64,000 bases of DNA from Flaviramulus sp. (GTDB lineage: Bacteria; Bacteroidota; Bacteroidia; Flavobacteriales; Flavobacteriaceae): the NCBI GenBank assembly GCA_030731745.1, contig JANQTJ010000015.1:161819-225818 (forward strand). Direction: 5' to 3'. Position numbers and translations under genes: made by a program. Under the pieces are notes generated by a model. It was given only the letters and a program-made list of their open reading frames with translations, did not search any database and was not told the DNA's origin. Below, one piece after another: positions 18,593-27,945 of this stretch. The stretch's first letter is position 1. Each line of letters begins with the position of its first letter.

Positions 18593-18979
18593 TTACCATT
18601 CGATTGCAAAATGTATTGGATATAGGTTTTTTTTAACCAATTCATCTAACTCTTCAGGGTTAAAAGGTTTGGTAAGGTAATCCTGAGCACCAAGTCTGTA
18701 ACACTTTATGCGCTCTTTACTTTCTGATTTTCCAGAGAGCATAATAACAGGTGTATGCTTTGTAAAACCTCGTTGACGAAGGTTTGTTAAAAATTCATAT
18801 CCGTCCATTTTAGGCATTTGTATGTCGCTAATTATAAGATCTGGAATGTTATCTTCAAGCCATAATAGAGCCTCAAGGCCATCATTAATAGTTATAACAT
18901 CATGTTTTTCTGAAAGGAAGTTTTCGAGTAGCAGACAAATACTTATTTCGTCATCTACCACTAATATTTTTTTCTTCAT
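18593..18979 (-). CDS. Single-domain response regulator (CheY-like)
   Basis: Stand-alone receiver domain of 128 residues with a complete phosphorylation site: the acidic pair in LVVDDE, phosphoacceptor Asp in ISDIQMPKMDG (about residue 54), Ser in MLSGKSE, and Lys in YLTKPF. No output domain. It ends 31 bases before the start of the sugar transferase that carries a dead receiver domain. It may therefore control the priming step by protein-protein contact; this is inference from gene order. A 176-base gap upstream could hold its own promoter. Confidence 0.9.
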   Translation of the reverse strand: MKKKILVVDDEISICLLLENFLSEKHDVITINDGLEALLWLEDNIPDLIISDIQMPKMDGYEFLTNLRQRGFTKHTPVIMLSGKSESKERIKCYRLGAQDYLTKPFNPEELDELVKKNLYPIHFAIEW

Positions 18980-19155
18980 GTTTTAATTTATTTAAGTTTA
19001 CTTCTATAATTTAATAGAAATTCTAAAAAAAATAATTGTTTTGTGAGAGAAAAAACTATACAATTTTTAATTTACTTAACACGTAAATTACATGTGTTTA
19101 TTAGTAAACTTTGTATTAATTACTTTTTTATTTAAATTGTTTTAAGCTGCAATTT

Positions 19156-20094
19156 TTATATAACACCTTTAAAATATTCTATTGTTTTTATTAATCCTTC
19201 GTCAAGATTTACTTTAGGATACCAGTCTAATTCTTTTTTAGCTAAAGAAATATCAGGTTGCCTTTGCATAGGATCATCAGATGGTAATGGCCTATAAATA
19301 ATTTTTGATTTAGATCCTGTAAGTTCTATTACTTTTTGAGCTAACTCAAGAATTGTAAATTCATTAGGATTACCAACATTTACAGGCCCATAAAAACCAT
19401 CTCTAGAATTCATAAGTCTTATCATTCCTTCAACTAAATCATCAACATATTGAAAACTACGCGTTTGATTACCTTCTCCGTAAACCGTAATATCTTGATT
19501 TTGTAATGCTTGAACAATAAAATTAGAAACTACTCTACCATCGTGCGGGTTCATATTTGGCCCGTAAGTGTTAAAAATTCTAATAATTTTAATATCAACA
19601 TTATTTTGTTGATGATAGTTTACAAACAAGGTTTCTGCAGATCGTTTACCTTCATCATAACACGCACGTTCACCAATAGGGTTTACATGCCCCCAATAAG
19701 ATTCTGGTTGTGGATGTACAAGTGGGTCTCCATAAACCTCACTAGTAGAAGCTTGAAGTATTTTAGCATTAATTCGTTTAGCTAAACCTAACATATTAAT
19801 AGCACCCATAACGGATGTTTTCATCGTTTTTATAGGATTATATTGGTAATGAACTGGGGAAGCAGGACAAGCTAAATTATAAATTTCATCTGTTTCAAGA
19901 AAGATTGGCTCTGTAACATCATGACGAATCATTTCAAAATATGGATTCTTTAATAAATGTACAACGTTTTGTTTTTGTCCAGTAAAATAATTGTCTAAAC
20001 AATAAACTTCATTGCCTTCATTTAACAAACGTTCGCATAAATGTGAGCCAACAAAACCAGCACCGCCAGTAACTAGAATTTTTTTACGAATCAT
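19156..20094 (-). CDS. uxs: UDP-glucuronate decarboxylase (UDP-xylose synthase)
   Basis: NAD-dependent short-chain dehydrogenase of 312 residues that converts UDP-glucuronate to UDP-xylose. The Rossmann loop [10 protein letters not shown] is at 10-19. The catalytic YDEGKR and the family segments [20 protein letters not shown] and [10 protein letters not shown] match UXS closely. It lies 7 bases after ugd, which makes its substrate. The pair strongly suggests that xylose, or a sugar made from UDP-xylose, is part of the polymer. Confidence 0.93.
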   Translation of the reverse strand: MIRKKILVTGGAGFVGSHLCERLLNEGNEVYCLDNYFTGQKQNVVHLLKNPYFEMIRHDVTEPIFLETDEIYNLACPASPVHYQYNPIKTMKTSVMGAINMLGLAKRINAKILQASTSEVYGDPLVHPQPESYWGHVNPIGERACYDEGKRSAETLFVNYHQQNNVDIKIIRIFNTYGPNMNPHDGRVVSNFIVQALQNQDITVYGEGNQTRSFQYVDDLVEGMIRLMNSRDGFYGPVNVGNPNEFTILELAQKVIELTGSKSKIIYRPLPSDDPMQRQPDISLAKKELDWYPKVNLDEGLIKTIEYFKGVI

Positions 20095-20101
20095 AATAAA
20101 T

Positions 20102-21451
20102 TTAGTTTTTTACAAGTACTTCTTTATTTTCATTGGTATTAACACCAATACAGTAATATTCAAAACCTTCAACTTTCATTTCTTCTCTGTCATAAATATT
20201 TCTACCATCAAAAATGGCGGGTGTATTTAATAATTTGCTCATTATTTTGAAGCTTGGAATTTTAAACTCTGGCCATTCTGTAAGTATTGCTAAACAATCT
20301 GCATCAATTAATGCCTCATATTGGTCTTCAAAATAAGAAATAGAATCTCCAAAATGGTGTTTTGCTTCTGGCATAGCTACTGGGTCATACGCTTTAACAA
20401 CAGCACCTGCTTCTAATAAATTATTAATAATACTTAATGAAGGTGCTTCACGCATATCATCTGTTTGAGGTTTAAATGAAAGCCCCCAAATACCAATCGT
20501 TTTGCCTTTTAAATCGCCTTCAAAATAATTGTTGATTTTATTGAAAAGTACTAATTTTTGGTGTTTATTAACAGCTTCTACAGCTTGAAGTACTTTCAAA
20601 TCATAATTATTTTCACTTGCTGTTCTAATTAGTGCTTGTACATCTTTTGGAAAACAAGAACCGCCATATCCTATTCCTGGGTATATAAATTTATGCCCTA
20701 TTCTAGAATCTGAACCTATACCTTTTCTAACTTTATTAATATCTGCTCCAACAATTTCACATAAATTTGCAATATCATTAATAAAACTAATTTTTGTAGC
20801 TAGCATAGCATTAGCAGCGTATTTTGTCATTTCTGCAGAAACTATGTCCATAAAAATAACTGGATGACCATTAAGTGTAAATGGTTTATATAAACTTTGC
20901 ATTAAGTCTTCTGCTCTAGGGCTATCTAAACCAACTACAATTCTGTCGGGTTTTAAAAAGTCATTAATTGCAGCACCTTCTTTTAGAAATTCTGGATTTG
21001 AAGCTACATCAAATTCTATTTCTACATTTCGTTTATCTAATTCTTCTTGAAGTGCTTGTTTTACTTTTTTAGAGGTTCCTACTGGTACAGTACTTTTTGT
21101 TACAACCAGCATATAGTCATTCATGTGCTTTCCACAATCTCTAGCAACAGCTAATACATACTTTAAATCTGCACTACCATCTTCATCTGGTGGTGTGCCA
21201 ACTGAAATAAATAATACTTCAGAATCTTCTAGAGCCTCTGCAATATTAGTTGTAAAACTCAGCCTGCCTTTTTTCATATTTCTGGTAATCATGTTTTCTA
21301 AACCAGGTTCATAAATAGGGATAATTCCTTTGTTAAGGTTTTCAATTTTCTTTTGATCAATATCAACGCAGGTCACATTAATACCTACCTCAGAAAAACA
21401 AGCGCCAGTAACAAGGCCTACGTATCCACTTCCAACAATAGTAATTTTCAT
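20102..21451 (-). CDS. ugd: UDP-glucose 6-dehydrogenase
   Basis: Cytosolic enzyme of 449 residues that oxidises UDP-glucose to UDP-glucuronate with two NAD+. The N-terminal loop [10 protein letters not shown], the catalytic cysteine in YGGSCFPKD, and the C-terminal [16 protein letters not shown] are all present. It is the first gene of the 17 kb polysaccharide locus. The 746-base gap upstream probably carries the operon promoter; a partial -7 box (TAGTTTTA on the minus strand, 21481-21488) is about 30 bases before the start. Confidence 0.95.
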   Translation of the reverse strand: MKITIVGSGYVGLVTGACFSEVGINVTCVDIDQKKIENLNKGIIPIYEPGLENMITRNMKKGRLSFTTNIAEALEDSEVLFISVGTPPDEDGSADLKYVLAVARDCGKHMNDYMLVVTKSTVPVGTSKKVKQALQEELDKRNVEIEFDVASNPEFLKEGAAINDFLKPDRIVVGLDSPRAEDLMQSLYKPFTLNGHPVIFMDIVSAEMTKYAANAMLATKISFINDIANLCEIVGADINKVRKGIGSDSRIGHKFIYPGIGYGGSCFPKDVQALIRTASENNYDLKVLQAVEAVNKHQKLVLFNKINNYFEGDLKGKTIGIWGLSFKPQTDDMREAPSLSIINNLLEAGAVVKAYDPVAMPEAKHHFGDSISYFEDQYEALIDADCLAILTEWPEFKIPSFKIMSKLLNTPAIFDGRNIYDREEMKVEGFEYYCIGVNTNENKEVLVKN

Positions 21452-21878
21452 AATGCTTAAGATTTGGGGTTATTTAAATTTAAAACTATGTTATTATTTA
21501 ATTAGATTTTTTATTGTTTACTTTTATAGCTCTCACAGCTTAAAACTACATGCCTTTCATTTTTAAGTGTCTTTATATAATTCTTAACTTTTACTATCAA
21601 ACTATTTTATAGAATTAGAGAAACAATCATGTAAATTAATACTTCATTAATGAGGGTAAACTCTATTATTTTTAAATAATTTTCTTATATATATTTTCAA
21701 ATGTAAGAAAAAAATAATTAATATCGATAAAATGTACATAAAATACGATTAAAAACAATGTTTCTATCTTTTTTATCACAAAATTTAACTTATAAATTAT
21801 ATGTTAACAGGAAAATTAACTATCAATAATGAAGAAAAAAATTACCAAAATAAAAATGAATAGTTTATAAAATAACCT

Positions 21879-21996
21879 TTATGAATATTTAATAATTAAA
21901 GTTTTAAAATGATTTTTAAATTGCTTCACTGTAGTCTCATTAATTATACCTTCTACTATAAACGCGTTTTGACTTTCTTTAATTTTTAGTACCATA
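21879..21996 (-). pseudogene. Decayed STAS-domain (anti-sigma antagonist-like) gene stub
   Basis: From the ATG at 21996 the minus strand encodes MVLKIKESQNAFY, and after one extra base VEGIINETTVKQFKNHF, then a stop at 21879-21881. The joined 38 residues resemble the start of small flavobacterial STAS proteins (IKE.NG.FYVEG.IN..T...F..HF). The extra A lies near 21960. Beyond the stop the sequence is not coding-like, so the C-terminal two thirds of the domain, including the regulatory Ser/Thr region, is missing. Identification rests on a short match from memory and should be tested by a profile search. Confidence 0.45.
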
Positions 21997-22095
21997 ATTA
22001 GGTGTTTTTAAATTAATTATAATTTTATTTATGATGCAAATATGCTTCAAGAATACAATTATGTTACCTTAATTTCGTTGGACGGTAGAATAGTT

Positions 22096-22104
22096 TAGAC
22101 GAAT
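22096..22104 (-). promoter_or_regulatory. Possible LytTR-regulator site upstream of the STAS stub and ugd
   Basis: The 9-mer TAGACGAAT (ATTCGTCTA in the direction of ugd) matches the core found at 28449-28481 and 42427-42436. A weaker half (TTGGACGGT, 22078-22086) lies 17 bases away, not 21. It is about 100 bases upstream of the STAS stub start and about 645 bases upstream of ugd. This is a motif match only. Confidence 0.35.
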
Positions 22105-22197
22105 AATTAAATACTATTGTTTAAATAAAAAACAGATCTAAGAAGATCTTTAATAGTATGGTGATTTTTAATTTTAAAACTAGAATTAATTTTTATA

Positions 22198-22911
22198 TTA
22201 TAATAGGTTAAGTCTTTTCATTAGTTCTGGTCTATTTGATCGACTTACAGGAATTACATCTTTTTTAATAAGCACACTATTATCCTCAATATCAATTATT
22301 TTTTTAATGTTGATAATGAAAGAGCGATGTACTTTTAAAAATAAATCTTCTGGTAATTTATCTTCAATTTTTTTTAAGGTAGAATGTACCGTATAGTTTT
22401 TTTCTTCCGTTTTTACCAAAATATAAACCCCTTTTGCTTCAACTAAATAAATACTTGGAATATTAATTTTAATAAGGCGTCTAGCAATATTTACATATAA
22501 ATCATTACCTGATGTGGCAACCTCTTTATCTGAATTTGAAGATTCAACTACTTTGGTGTTTGATATACTATCTGCTTTTTGTATGGCTTTTTGAAAACGT
22601 TCTGGTGCTATTGGTTTTACCAAATAATCTACAATACATTCATATTCAAATGCTTGAATTGCAAAATTAGCATCAGAAGTAGTAAGAATAATTTTTGGTG
22701 GATTTTTTAAGGTTTCAATAAAATCAAATCCTGTAAAATCTGGCATATGAATATCCAAAAAAATTAAATCTATTTCGTTTTGATTTAAAAACTTTATAGC
22801 TTGAATTGCATTAGAGAATTCTTCTAAAACCTGAAGGCTTTTTAAACTAGAACACAATTGGCTAATTATAGCTCTGGCTGTTGCCTCATCATCAATAATA
22901 ATACAATTCAT
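22198..22911 (-). CDS. LytTR-family response regulator, output of the NO-sensor phosphorelay
   Basis: DNA-binding response regulator of 237 residues. The receiver domain (about 1-120) has the acidic IIDDE, phosphoacceptor D53 (LDIHMPD) and the Lys in DYLVKPI. The LytTR domain follows (about 137-235) with EDLFLKVHRSFIINIKKI and PVSRSNRPELMKRL, and binds direct repeats in target promoters. It is the last gene of the signalling operon, 10 bases after the Hpt gene, and lies next to the polysaccharide locus. It is the only DNA-binding output in the operon, so its targets, possibly including polysaccharide genes, define the system. Confidence 0.92.
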   Translation of the reverse strand: MNCIIIDDEATARAIISQLCSSLKSLQVLEEFSNAIQAIKFLNQNEIDLIFLDIHMPDFTGFDFIETLKNPPKIILTTSDANFAIQAFEYECIVDYLVKPIAPERFQKAIQKADSISNTKVVESSNSDKEVATSGNDLYVNIARRLIKINIPSIYLVEAKGVYILVKTEEKNYTVHSTLKKIEDKLPEDLFLKVHRSFIINIKKIIDIEDNSVLIKKDVIPVSRSNRPELMKRLNLL

Positions 22912-22921
22912 AAATTACTAA

Positions 22922-23239
22922 TTATAACTGTTGAAGATAATTAGTTATGATATTTAATATAGATTCAAATTCTTGATGAAGGCTAGTATTTCCTTCAATT
23001 AAATTATTTTCGAATGCTACAGCAACTGCATAACTTTTTTCAAGACCTAAAATACTAATTTTATGTTTAAGTTTATGAACATTTTCTGCAGTTAACTTGT
23101 AATCATGTTTTTTGAGATTGTTAAAGTATATTTTTTTTTCTTCAGGAAACTCCTTTTTTATAATGTCTAAAATTTTTTGTTCAAAAGCTTGGTCTCCTCT
23201 AGACATACTTTGAATGTATGATAAATTAGGTTGTTCCAT
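22922..23239 (-). CDS. Histidine phosphotransfer (Hpt) protein
   Basis: Small four-helix phosphotransfer protein of 105 residues. The phosphoacceptor motif is ENVHKLKHKISILGL, with His55 in the family position (H-x-L-K). It would move phosphate between receiver domains and so connect the two histidine kinases and the two receivers of this operon. It overlaps the preceding kinase gene by 14 bases. In Pseudomonas a NosP-NahK pair also works with an Hpt protein, which supports this reading. Confidence 0.82.
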   Translation of the reverse strand: MEQPNLSYIQSMSRGDQAFEQKILDIIKKEFPEEKKIYFNNLKKHDYKLTAENVHKLKHKISILGLEKSYAVAVAFENNLIEGNTSLHQEFESILNIITNYLQQL

Positions 23240-24293
23240 GTGGTTCTTTTTTTAATGTAAAATAAAATGTTGTACCAATACCTACGTTAGATTCTAGCCA
23301 TATTTTACCTCCAAATATATCAACAATTTTATTTACTATGGATAATCCTATTCCAGTAGACTCTGGGTTGTTTTCTAATTTCTGAAACGTTTTAAAAATC
23401 TTTTCAAAATAAGCTTCATCTATTCCTTTACCATTGTCCTTTACATAAAATTGCCAAAAATCATGTTGGTCTTCAAATCCAATCTCTATAAAACCTTTAG
23501 TTTTATCATTATAATTTATAGCATTGGTTATCAAATTTTGAAAAAGTTGTTGCAGTCTATATTTATTTCCTTTTATATTTGGTAATCGTAGTTTTTTGAT
23601 AATAGATATATGGTCTGGTATATTAATAATGTCTTTAACATCTTCTATAACCTTATCAACATCTACAATATAAAACTCTACTTTAGTTTTACCAATGGTC
23701 GAATACTCAAGAATGCCATTAATTAGCAAATCCATTTTTTCAACATTATTTCTTATTAATTTAAGATTTTCTTTACCAGCTATATCCAATTTATCCTCAT
23801 AATCTTCTTTCAACCATGATGTTAATGAGTCTATACTACGAAGAGGTGATTTTAAATCGTGTGATACCATATGAGCATAATCGCTTAATTCCTGATTTTG
23901 ATAAGCCAATTCATCTAACAACTTTTCACGCTGTTTATTTATTTGTATAATTTCTTTGGTTTGGTTATCAATAAAATCAACCAATTTTAAACCATCTAAA
24001 TCTAAATTATCAGTGTTTTGTTGTTCTGGTAATTCATAAAACTTAAGGGTTTCAATTACCCGCTTTAATTTATCGATTACTTCTTGTTGTGCTAGCGATT
24101 CTTGTCTAAGTTGCTGATTAGCATCAAACAATTCTTCTGAACTTATACCCATGGCGCGTTGCTGCATAGAAAATTGTTCATCAAAATTTATATATGAATT
24201 ATTTACAGCATATAAAAATTGCTTTAAATTTTTATCAGAAGCTAAATCTTGGCTTAAATATTTTCGTATTTGACGCTTTAGTAATGAATTCAT
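23226..24293 (-). CDS. Histidine kinase without transmembrane sensor, paired with the FIST protein
   Basis: Soluble histidine kinase of 355 residues. The N-terminal part (about 1-130) has no PAS domain or membrane helix and includes coiled-coil segments. HisKA carries phosphoacceptor His145 in SHDLKSP. The ATPase domain has the N box (NLITNAINYND), DNGKGI, and GIGLSIV. It starts in a TAATG overlap with the FIST gene, so the FIST protein is its probable input partner. The catalytic half is very similar to that of the PAS kinase at 25430-27406, which suggests a local duplication. Confidence 0.9.
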   Translation of the reverse strand: MNSLLKRQIRKYLSQDLASDKNLKQFLYAVNNSYINFDEQFSMQQRAMGISSEELFDANQQLRQESLAQQEVIDKLKRVIETLKFYELPEQQNTDNLDLDGLKLVDFIDNQTKEIIQINKQREKLLDELAYQNQELSDYAHMVSHDLKSPLRSIDSLTSWLKEDYEDKLDIAGKENLKLIRNNVEKMDLLINGILEYSTIGKTKVEFYIVDVDKVIEDVKDIINIPDHISIIKKLRLPNIKGNKYRLQQLFQNLITNAINYNDKTKGFIEIGFEDQHDFWQFYVKDNGKGIDEAYFEKIFKTFQKLENNPESTGIGLSIVNKIVDIFGGKIWLESNVGIGTTFYFTLKKEPHGTT

Positions 24294-25426
24294 TATTCGC
24301 TTATTAGCGTTATAGTCATGGTTTGATTATGCAACTGGCAATTATTTTCACCATGGAAAGGGGCTATTTCTCCATAGGAATAAAATCCTGTTATCCTAGT
24401 ATCTTTTCCAATAACTGCCACTACTTCTTCAACTTCTTCTTCAACTCTTTGGTCTAATACTAGCTTTCTTCCAATGCAACTTACTAAAAGCGCTAGTTGT
24501 GGTTTATTTATTCTTAATTCCAACGCTTGTCTTGCAGCTCTTTCTGAGGCATTTGCAATATTATCAACATTAGTCATCATTAATTGCACTCTTGAATTTT
24601 CAGGAATATCGCCTGCTAAAATCATAGCATTGTCTGCTTCATTTATATTTAATATGGTGCGTACAAATGATTGTTTTTCATTTTCAGATTTTACATTTAA
24701 AGGATATAATAGAGCTGAACCTGGCAAATCTTTAGATTTTTCACCCAAATATTTTTTATATAAATCTAGTGCTGGTTGATTATCTAACTCATACAGTATA
24801 TTTGAATCTGATTTTGTTACTATACGTTCTGGACCAAAAGGTGTCCAGCCACCATGAATAGAGAAAGTAACTTCTAAAGTTTCACCATAAAACCCAATGG
24901 CTATTATCTCTCCAGATTTAGGGTTTTCATTGTATGAAGCCAGTGTTTTCTCAAAACGTGCTCCATCACCACAAAGTCCGCCTGTTATTAAAACGTTGTC
25001 TTCAGTTGCTGCATTCATACCATTGGTTAACTGACTGCCATTAATAAAACTACCATCTGAAATAACATAAACATACTTCAAATCTTTTTCAGGAAATTGT
25101 TTTATAAGGTTATTTCCTGTTTTGAGGCTATCTAAGTTTGAATTTAAAATGTTACTTGTTTTTATTAGAAATGTACTTTTTTCAAATTCAATAGCCGTAA
25201 TTGTAATACTTTCATCATCAACTGATTGTGAAGTAATATCACCACTTGTAGAACCGAAAACTATTTGCCCATTTGGAAAAAGTTCTTTTATTTCATTGTA
25301 AATATTTGGGTTTTCTAAAAGAAATCTATTTCCAAATACCAGTACCAATGGATTATTTAATTCTTGCTTTGGGGTAATATACTCCCAGATATTATCACTC
25401 TGTTTTTGTAATTGAATGGTTTTCAT
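24293..25426 (-). CDS. FIST-domain sensor protein (NosP-like)
   Basis: Cytosolic sensor of 377 residues with FIST_N (about 25-215: FGSTSGDI, ISDGSFINGSQL, GGLCGDGARF) and FIST_C (about 220-372: LDLYKKYLGE, GFYSYGEIAPF, LHNQTMTITLI). FIST proteins bind small ligands. A bacterial subgroup, NosP, binds haem and nitric oxide and controls adjacent kinases. Here the gene lies between two kinase genes and in the same operon as an H-NOX gene, so a NosP role is plausible. The haem ligand cannot be assigned from sequence alone, and an amino-acid sensor is the alternative. Overlap with the downstream kinase is TAATG. Confidence 0.85.
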   Translation of the reverse strand: MKTIQLQKQSDNIWEYITPKQELNNPLVLVFGNRFLLENPNIYNEIKELFPNGQIVFGSTSGDITSQSVDDESITITAIEFEKSTFLIKTSNILNSNLDSLKTGNNLIKQFPEKDLKYVYVISDGSFINGSQLTNGMNAATEDNVLITGGLCGDGARFEKTLASYNENPKSGEIIAIGFYGETLEVTFSIHGGWTPFGPERIVTKSDSNILYELDNQPALDLYKKYLGEKSKDLPGSALLYPLNVKSENEKQSFVRTILNINEADNAMILAGDIPENSRVQLMMTNVDNIANASERAARQALELRINKPQLALLVSCIGRKLVLDQRVEEEVEEVVAVIGKDTRITGFYSYGEIAPFHGENNCQLHNQTMTITLISE

Positions 25427-25429
25427 CTG

Positions 25430-27406
25430 TTATTTTTTTAATGTAAAATAAAATGTTGTTCCTATTTTAGGTTCACTTTCCAACCAAATTTCGCCATCGT
25501 GTAATTCCACAATTTTTTTAACAATAGATAATCCGATACCTGTTGAGTCTTTGCTTTTATTTAAAGCGTGAAAAATTTTAAATATTTTATCATGAAATTT
25601 TTCTTCAATTCCCATTCCGTTATCTTTTACTGAAAATTTATAATGTGTATTTAAATCTTCAACATTAATTTTAATAACTCCTTTATCTTTATCAATAAAC
25701 TTAATAGCATTACTTATAAGGTTTTGAAACAATTGTTGTAACTTGGTTTTATGCCCGTTAATTATTGGTAGTTTATTTTCAATACTAACATTAACGTGTT
25801 TTGGTATAAATAAAATATTTAATAAATCAGTAACCAAAACATTTAGATTTATATCAACTTTTTCTGTTTCTTCAGAGCCAATACTTGAGTATTCTAAAAC
25901 ATCTGTAATGAGCTGTTCCATTTTTTCCACCGTCGCTTCTATATGATCAAAATTTTGAAGACTCGCAGCATCTAATTTTTCTTTATTATCTTCTTTTAAC
26001 CAACTTAGTAAAGCATTAATGCTACGTAAGGGTGACTTTAAATCGTGTGAAACTACATGGGCGTATTCATGAAGTTCGTTATTACTCTTTTCTAATTTTT
26101 TTAATAAACTTTCTTTTTGAAGTTCTAAACTTTTAATTTCTGTTATATCAAAATTAACGCCTATAGAACCAATAATATTTCCGTTTAAATCGTAATTTGG
26201 AGCTCCACTTACTAACCAATATTTTACTTTGCCTTGTTTGTTTTTAATTCGTAATTCGTACGATTCGGTTTTACCAGTTTTTCGTTCAATAACCTTTTCA
26301 TCCATTATTGACTGGTCTTCTTTTATTGGTAGTAAATCTTTGCCCTTAATTCCTACAAGCTCTTTTTCTGAATAACCTGTCATATTAATAAAGCTTTGAT
26401 TTACCATCAAAATCTTATCATCTGTATCTACTTCTACCAATCCTAAATTCATATTAGAAATGATATTGTAATATTTGTGCTTTTCAGCTTCTAAACTTTT
26501 TCTGTAGGTTCTTCTTAAGGTAACATCTCTATATTTCCAAAGATGCCCTTTGTACTGGTATTTATGTATAATTGGGATAAAATCTCTTTCCAAAATCATC
26601 CCATTTTTCATAATTAGCTCATCGCCCAAAACGGCTTTTTTTCTTAATAAAATTTGATTAATTCTATCAACAAAATTTTCTGGGTTTTTAAATAAAAATT
26701 TGCTTTGCTCTGCTGCATCAGAACAATCGAAACCTTTCAATGCCTCTGGGGTTGATGGGATTTGCATGAACTCGCAAAACTTTTTATTTGTTAATACGAT
26801 TTTACGGTTTTCATCTTCTAGTAATACCCCGCTTTCTAAATTTAAAATTAAAGTAGATAATCTACTTTCAGATTCAATAAGCTGCTCTTCGTTAGCTTTT
26901 TTCTGAGTAATATCCCGAACTATACCTTGTGCTGCAACAGGTTTACCTTGATCGTAAATTATACTTGCATTAATATGAACAATTTTGGATTCTTTGGTTT
27001 TTGTGATAATGTTTACTTGAAAATCGGTAATTGCACCTTTTTCTAGAAGTTTTTTAAAGGCTACTTGAACACGTTCAGCTTCACTAGGATGTACTAAATT
27101 GATTAGGTTAAAATCTTCTTTAGTGCTTTTAAAACCTAACAAGGCAACCGCTGCATCATTCATTTTCATGATATTACCCAGCAAATCGATTATTACGTAG
27201 GCGTCAACAATGTTCTCAAAAACACCTTGTAATTGTGAATCGGTATTAGTGAGTAATATTTCTAAATTTTTATTATACTTTAGAAGTTTTTGATTAGCTG
27301 AATAAAGTTCAGCAGATTTGGCTTCTAATATTTTTTCTGCTTGTTTTCTGGCAGCTTTTTCTCTTTCTAATGCTCGTTTTAATATGTCAATTTCATTCGG
27401 GTTCAT
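25430..27406 (-). CDS. Three-PAS hybrid-free histidine kinase (HnoK/NahK-like)
   Basis: Cytosolic histidine kinase of 658 residues. An N-terminal charged coiled coil (about 5-50, LEREKAARKQAEKILEAKSA) of the kind found in H-NOX- and NosP-associated kinases is followed by PAS domains at about 58-170, 182-300 and 312-428. HisKA follows with His454 (SHDLKSP), then an ATPase domain with NLISNAIKF, DNGMGI and GIGLSIV. No membrane helix. Its start shares one base with the H-NOX stop, so H-NOX is its likely direct regulator; the FIST protein 3 bases downstream is a second candidate input. Confidence 0.9.
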   Translation of the reverse strand: MNPNEIDILKRALEREKAARKQAEKILEAKSAELYSANQKLLKYNKNLEILLTNTDSQLQGVFENIVDAYVIIDLLGNIMKMNDAAVALLGFKSTKEDFNLINLVHPSEAERVQVAFKKLLEKGAITDFQVNIITKTKESKIVHINASIIYDQGKPVAAQGIVRDITQKKANEEQLIESESRLSTLILNLESGVLLEDENRKIVLTNKKFCEFMQIPSTPEALKGFDCSDAAEQSKFLFKNPENFVDRINQILLRKKAVLGDELIMKNGMILERDFIPIIHKYQYKGHLWKYRDVTLRRTYRKSLEAEKHKYYNIISNMNLGLVEVDTDDKILMVNQSFINMTGYSEKELVGIKGKDLLPIKEDQSIMDEKVIERKTGKTESYELRIKNKQGKVKYWLVSGAPNYDLNGNIIGSIGVNFDITEIKSLELQKESLLKKLEKSNNELHEYAHVVSHDLKSPLRSINALLSWLKEDNKEKLDAASLQNFDHIEATVEKMEQLITDVLEYSSIGSEETEKVDINLNVLVTDLLNILFIPKHVNVSIENKLPIINGHKTKLQQLFQNLISNAIKFIDKDKGVIKINVEDLNTHYKFSVKDNGMGIEEKFHDKIFKIFHALNKSKDSTGIGLSIVKKIVELHDGEIWLESEPKIGTTFYFTLKK

Positions 27407-27945
27407 TAGTTTTTTGTTATTATAAACTTAACTTCAGTTCCGTCCTTTTTAATCTTTTCTAATTCAATAGTAGCAGAAGTTTTAAAATGCTCGAAGGTTT
27501 TATTCATTAAACCCAATCCAAAATGATGCATAGCCCTACTTGATTTATAAATCATTTGTAATGAATTGTCTTTTTTTTCTATAACTTCAAAAGTTGGCAA
27601 TTCGGCATCTGGATAAATTTTCATTACCTCAACATGTATATGGTTTTCAATGGAAGCAAGCATTTCAATCGGGTCGTTATAAATTGCTAAAAGCCCCGGA
27701 TAACTTGTTTCTAATACGCTAAAAAAATGTTCGCCATATACTAATAATAAATCATCAATAGAAATATTAGTATGCGCACTTAAATGTTGTAATAATTGAA
27801 GCATCTCTGAAAACTTATATGTGCCTACTGAAGTATAAATACCATTTGATTCTAAATTAGATTGATTAATGATTTTATCAACCATTTCCAAACCAAATTT
27901 TTCCTCAACTAGTTCTAAAAACTCTGTAAATACGATACCTTTCAT
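27406..27945 (-). CDS. H-NOX haem nitric oxide-binding sensor
   Basis: Stand-alone H-NOX protein of 179 residues, the usual length. It starts MKGIVFTEFLELVEEKFG, as bacterial H-NOX proteins do. His104 (in IHVEVMK, followed by YPDAELP) aligns with the proximal haem ligand. The haem propionate motif YxSxR is present as Y133-K-S135-S-R137. Known members bind NO, and in some cases O2, and inhibit a partner kinase. It sits one base upstream of the PAS kinase and one base after a receiver gene, so the H-NOX/HnoK circuit is likely. Ligand preference is not decided by the sequence. Confidence 0.92.
   Translation of the reverse strand: MKGIVFTEFLELVEEKFGLEMVDKIINQSNLESNGIYTSVGTYKFSEMLQLLQHLSAHTNISIDDLLLVYGEHFFSVLETSYPGLLAIYNDPIEMLASIENHIHVEVMKIYPDAELPTFEVIEKKDNSLQMIYKSSRAMHHFGLGLMNKTFEHFKTSATIELEKIKKDGTEVKFIITKN

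Larger units (their letters stand above)
21452..22197. other. 746-base AT-rich intergenic region between polysaccharide and signalling operons
   Basis: This stretch separates the start of ugd from the stop of the LytTR regulator. It contains a decayed STAS-domain stub (21879-21996) and a single copy of the TAGACGAAT motif (22096-22104). The remaining sequence is very AT-rich, with no open frame I can support. It should include the promoter of the polysaccharide operon and the end of the signalling transcript, but no textbook terminator hairpin is visible. Confidence 0.6.

Noticed and set aside
18562-18645. Longer start for the sugar transferase
   Set aside because: The extra 28 residues overlap the receiver gene and are not domain-like; the ATG at 18561 is better.
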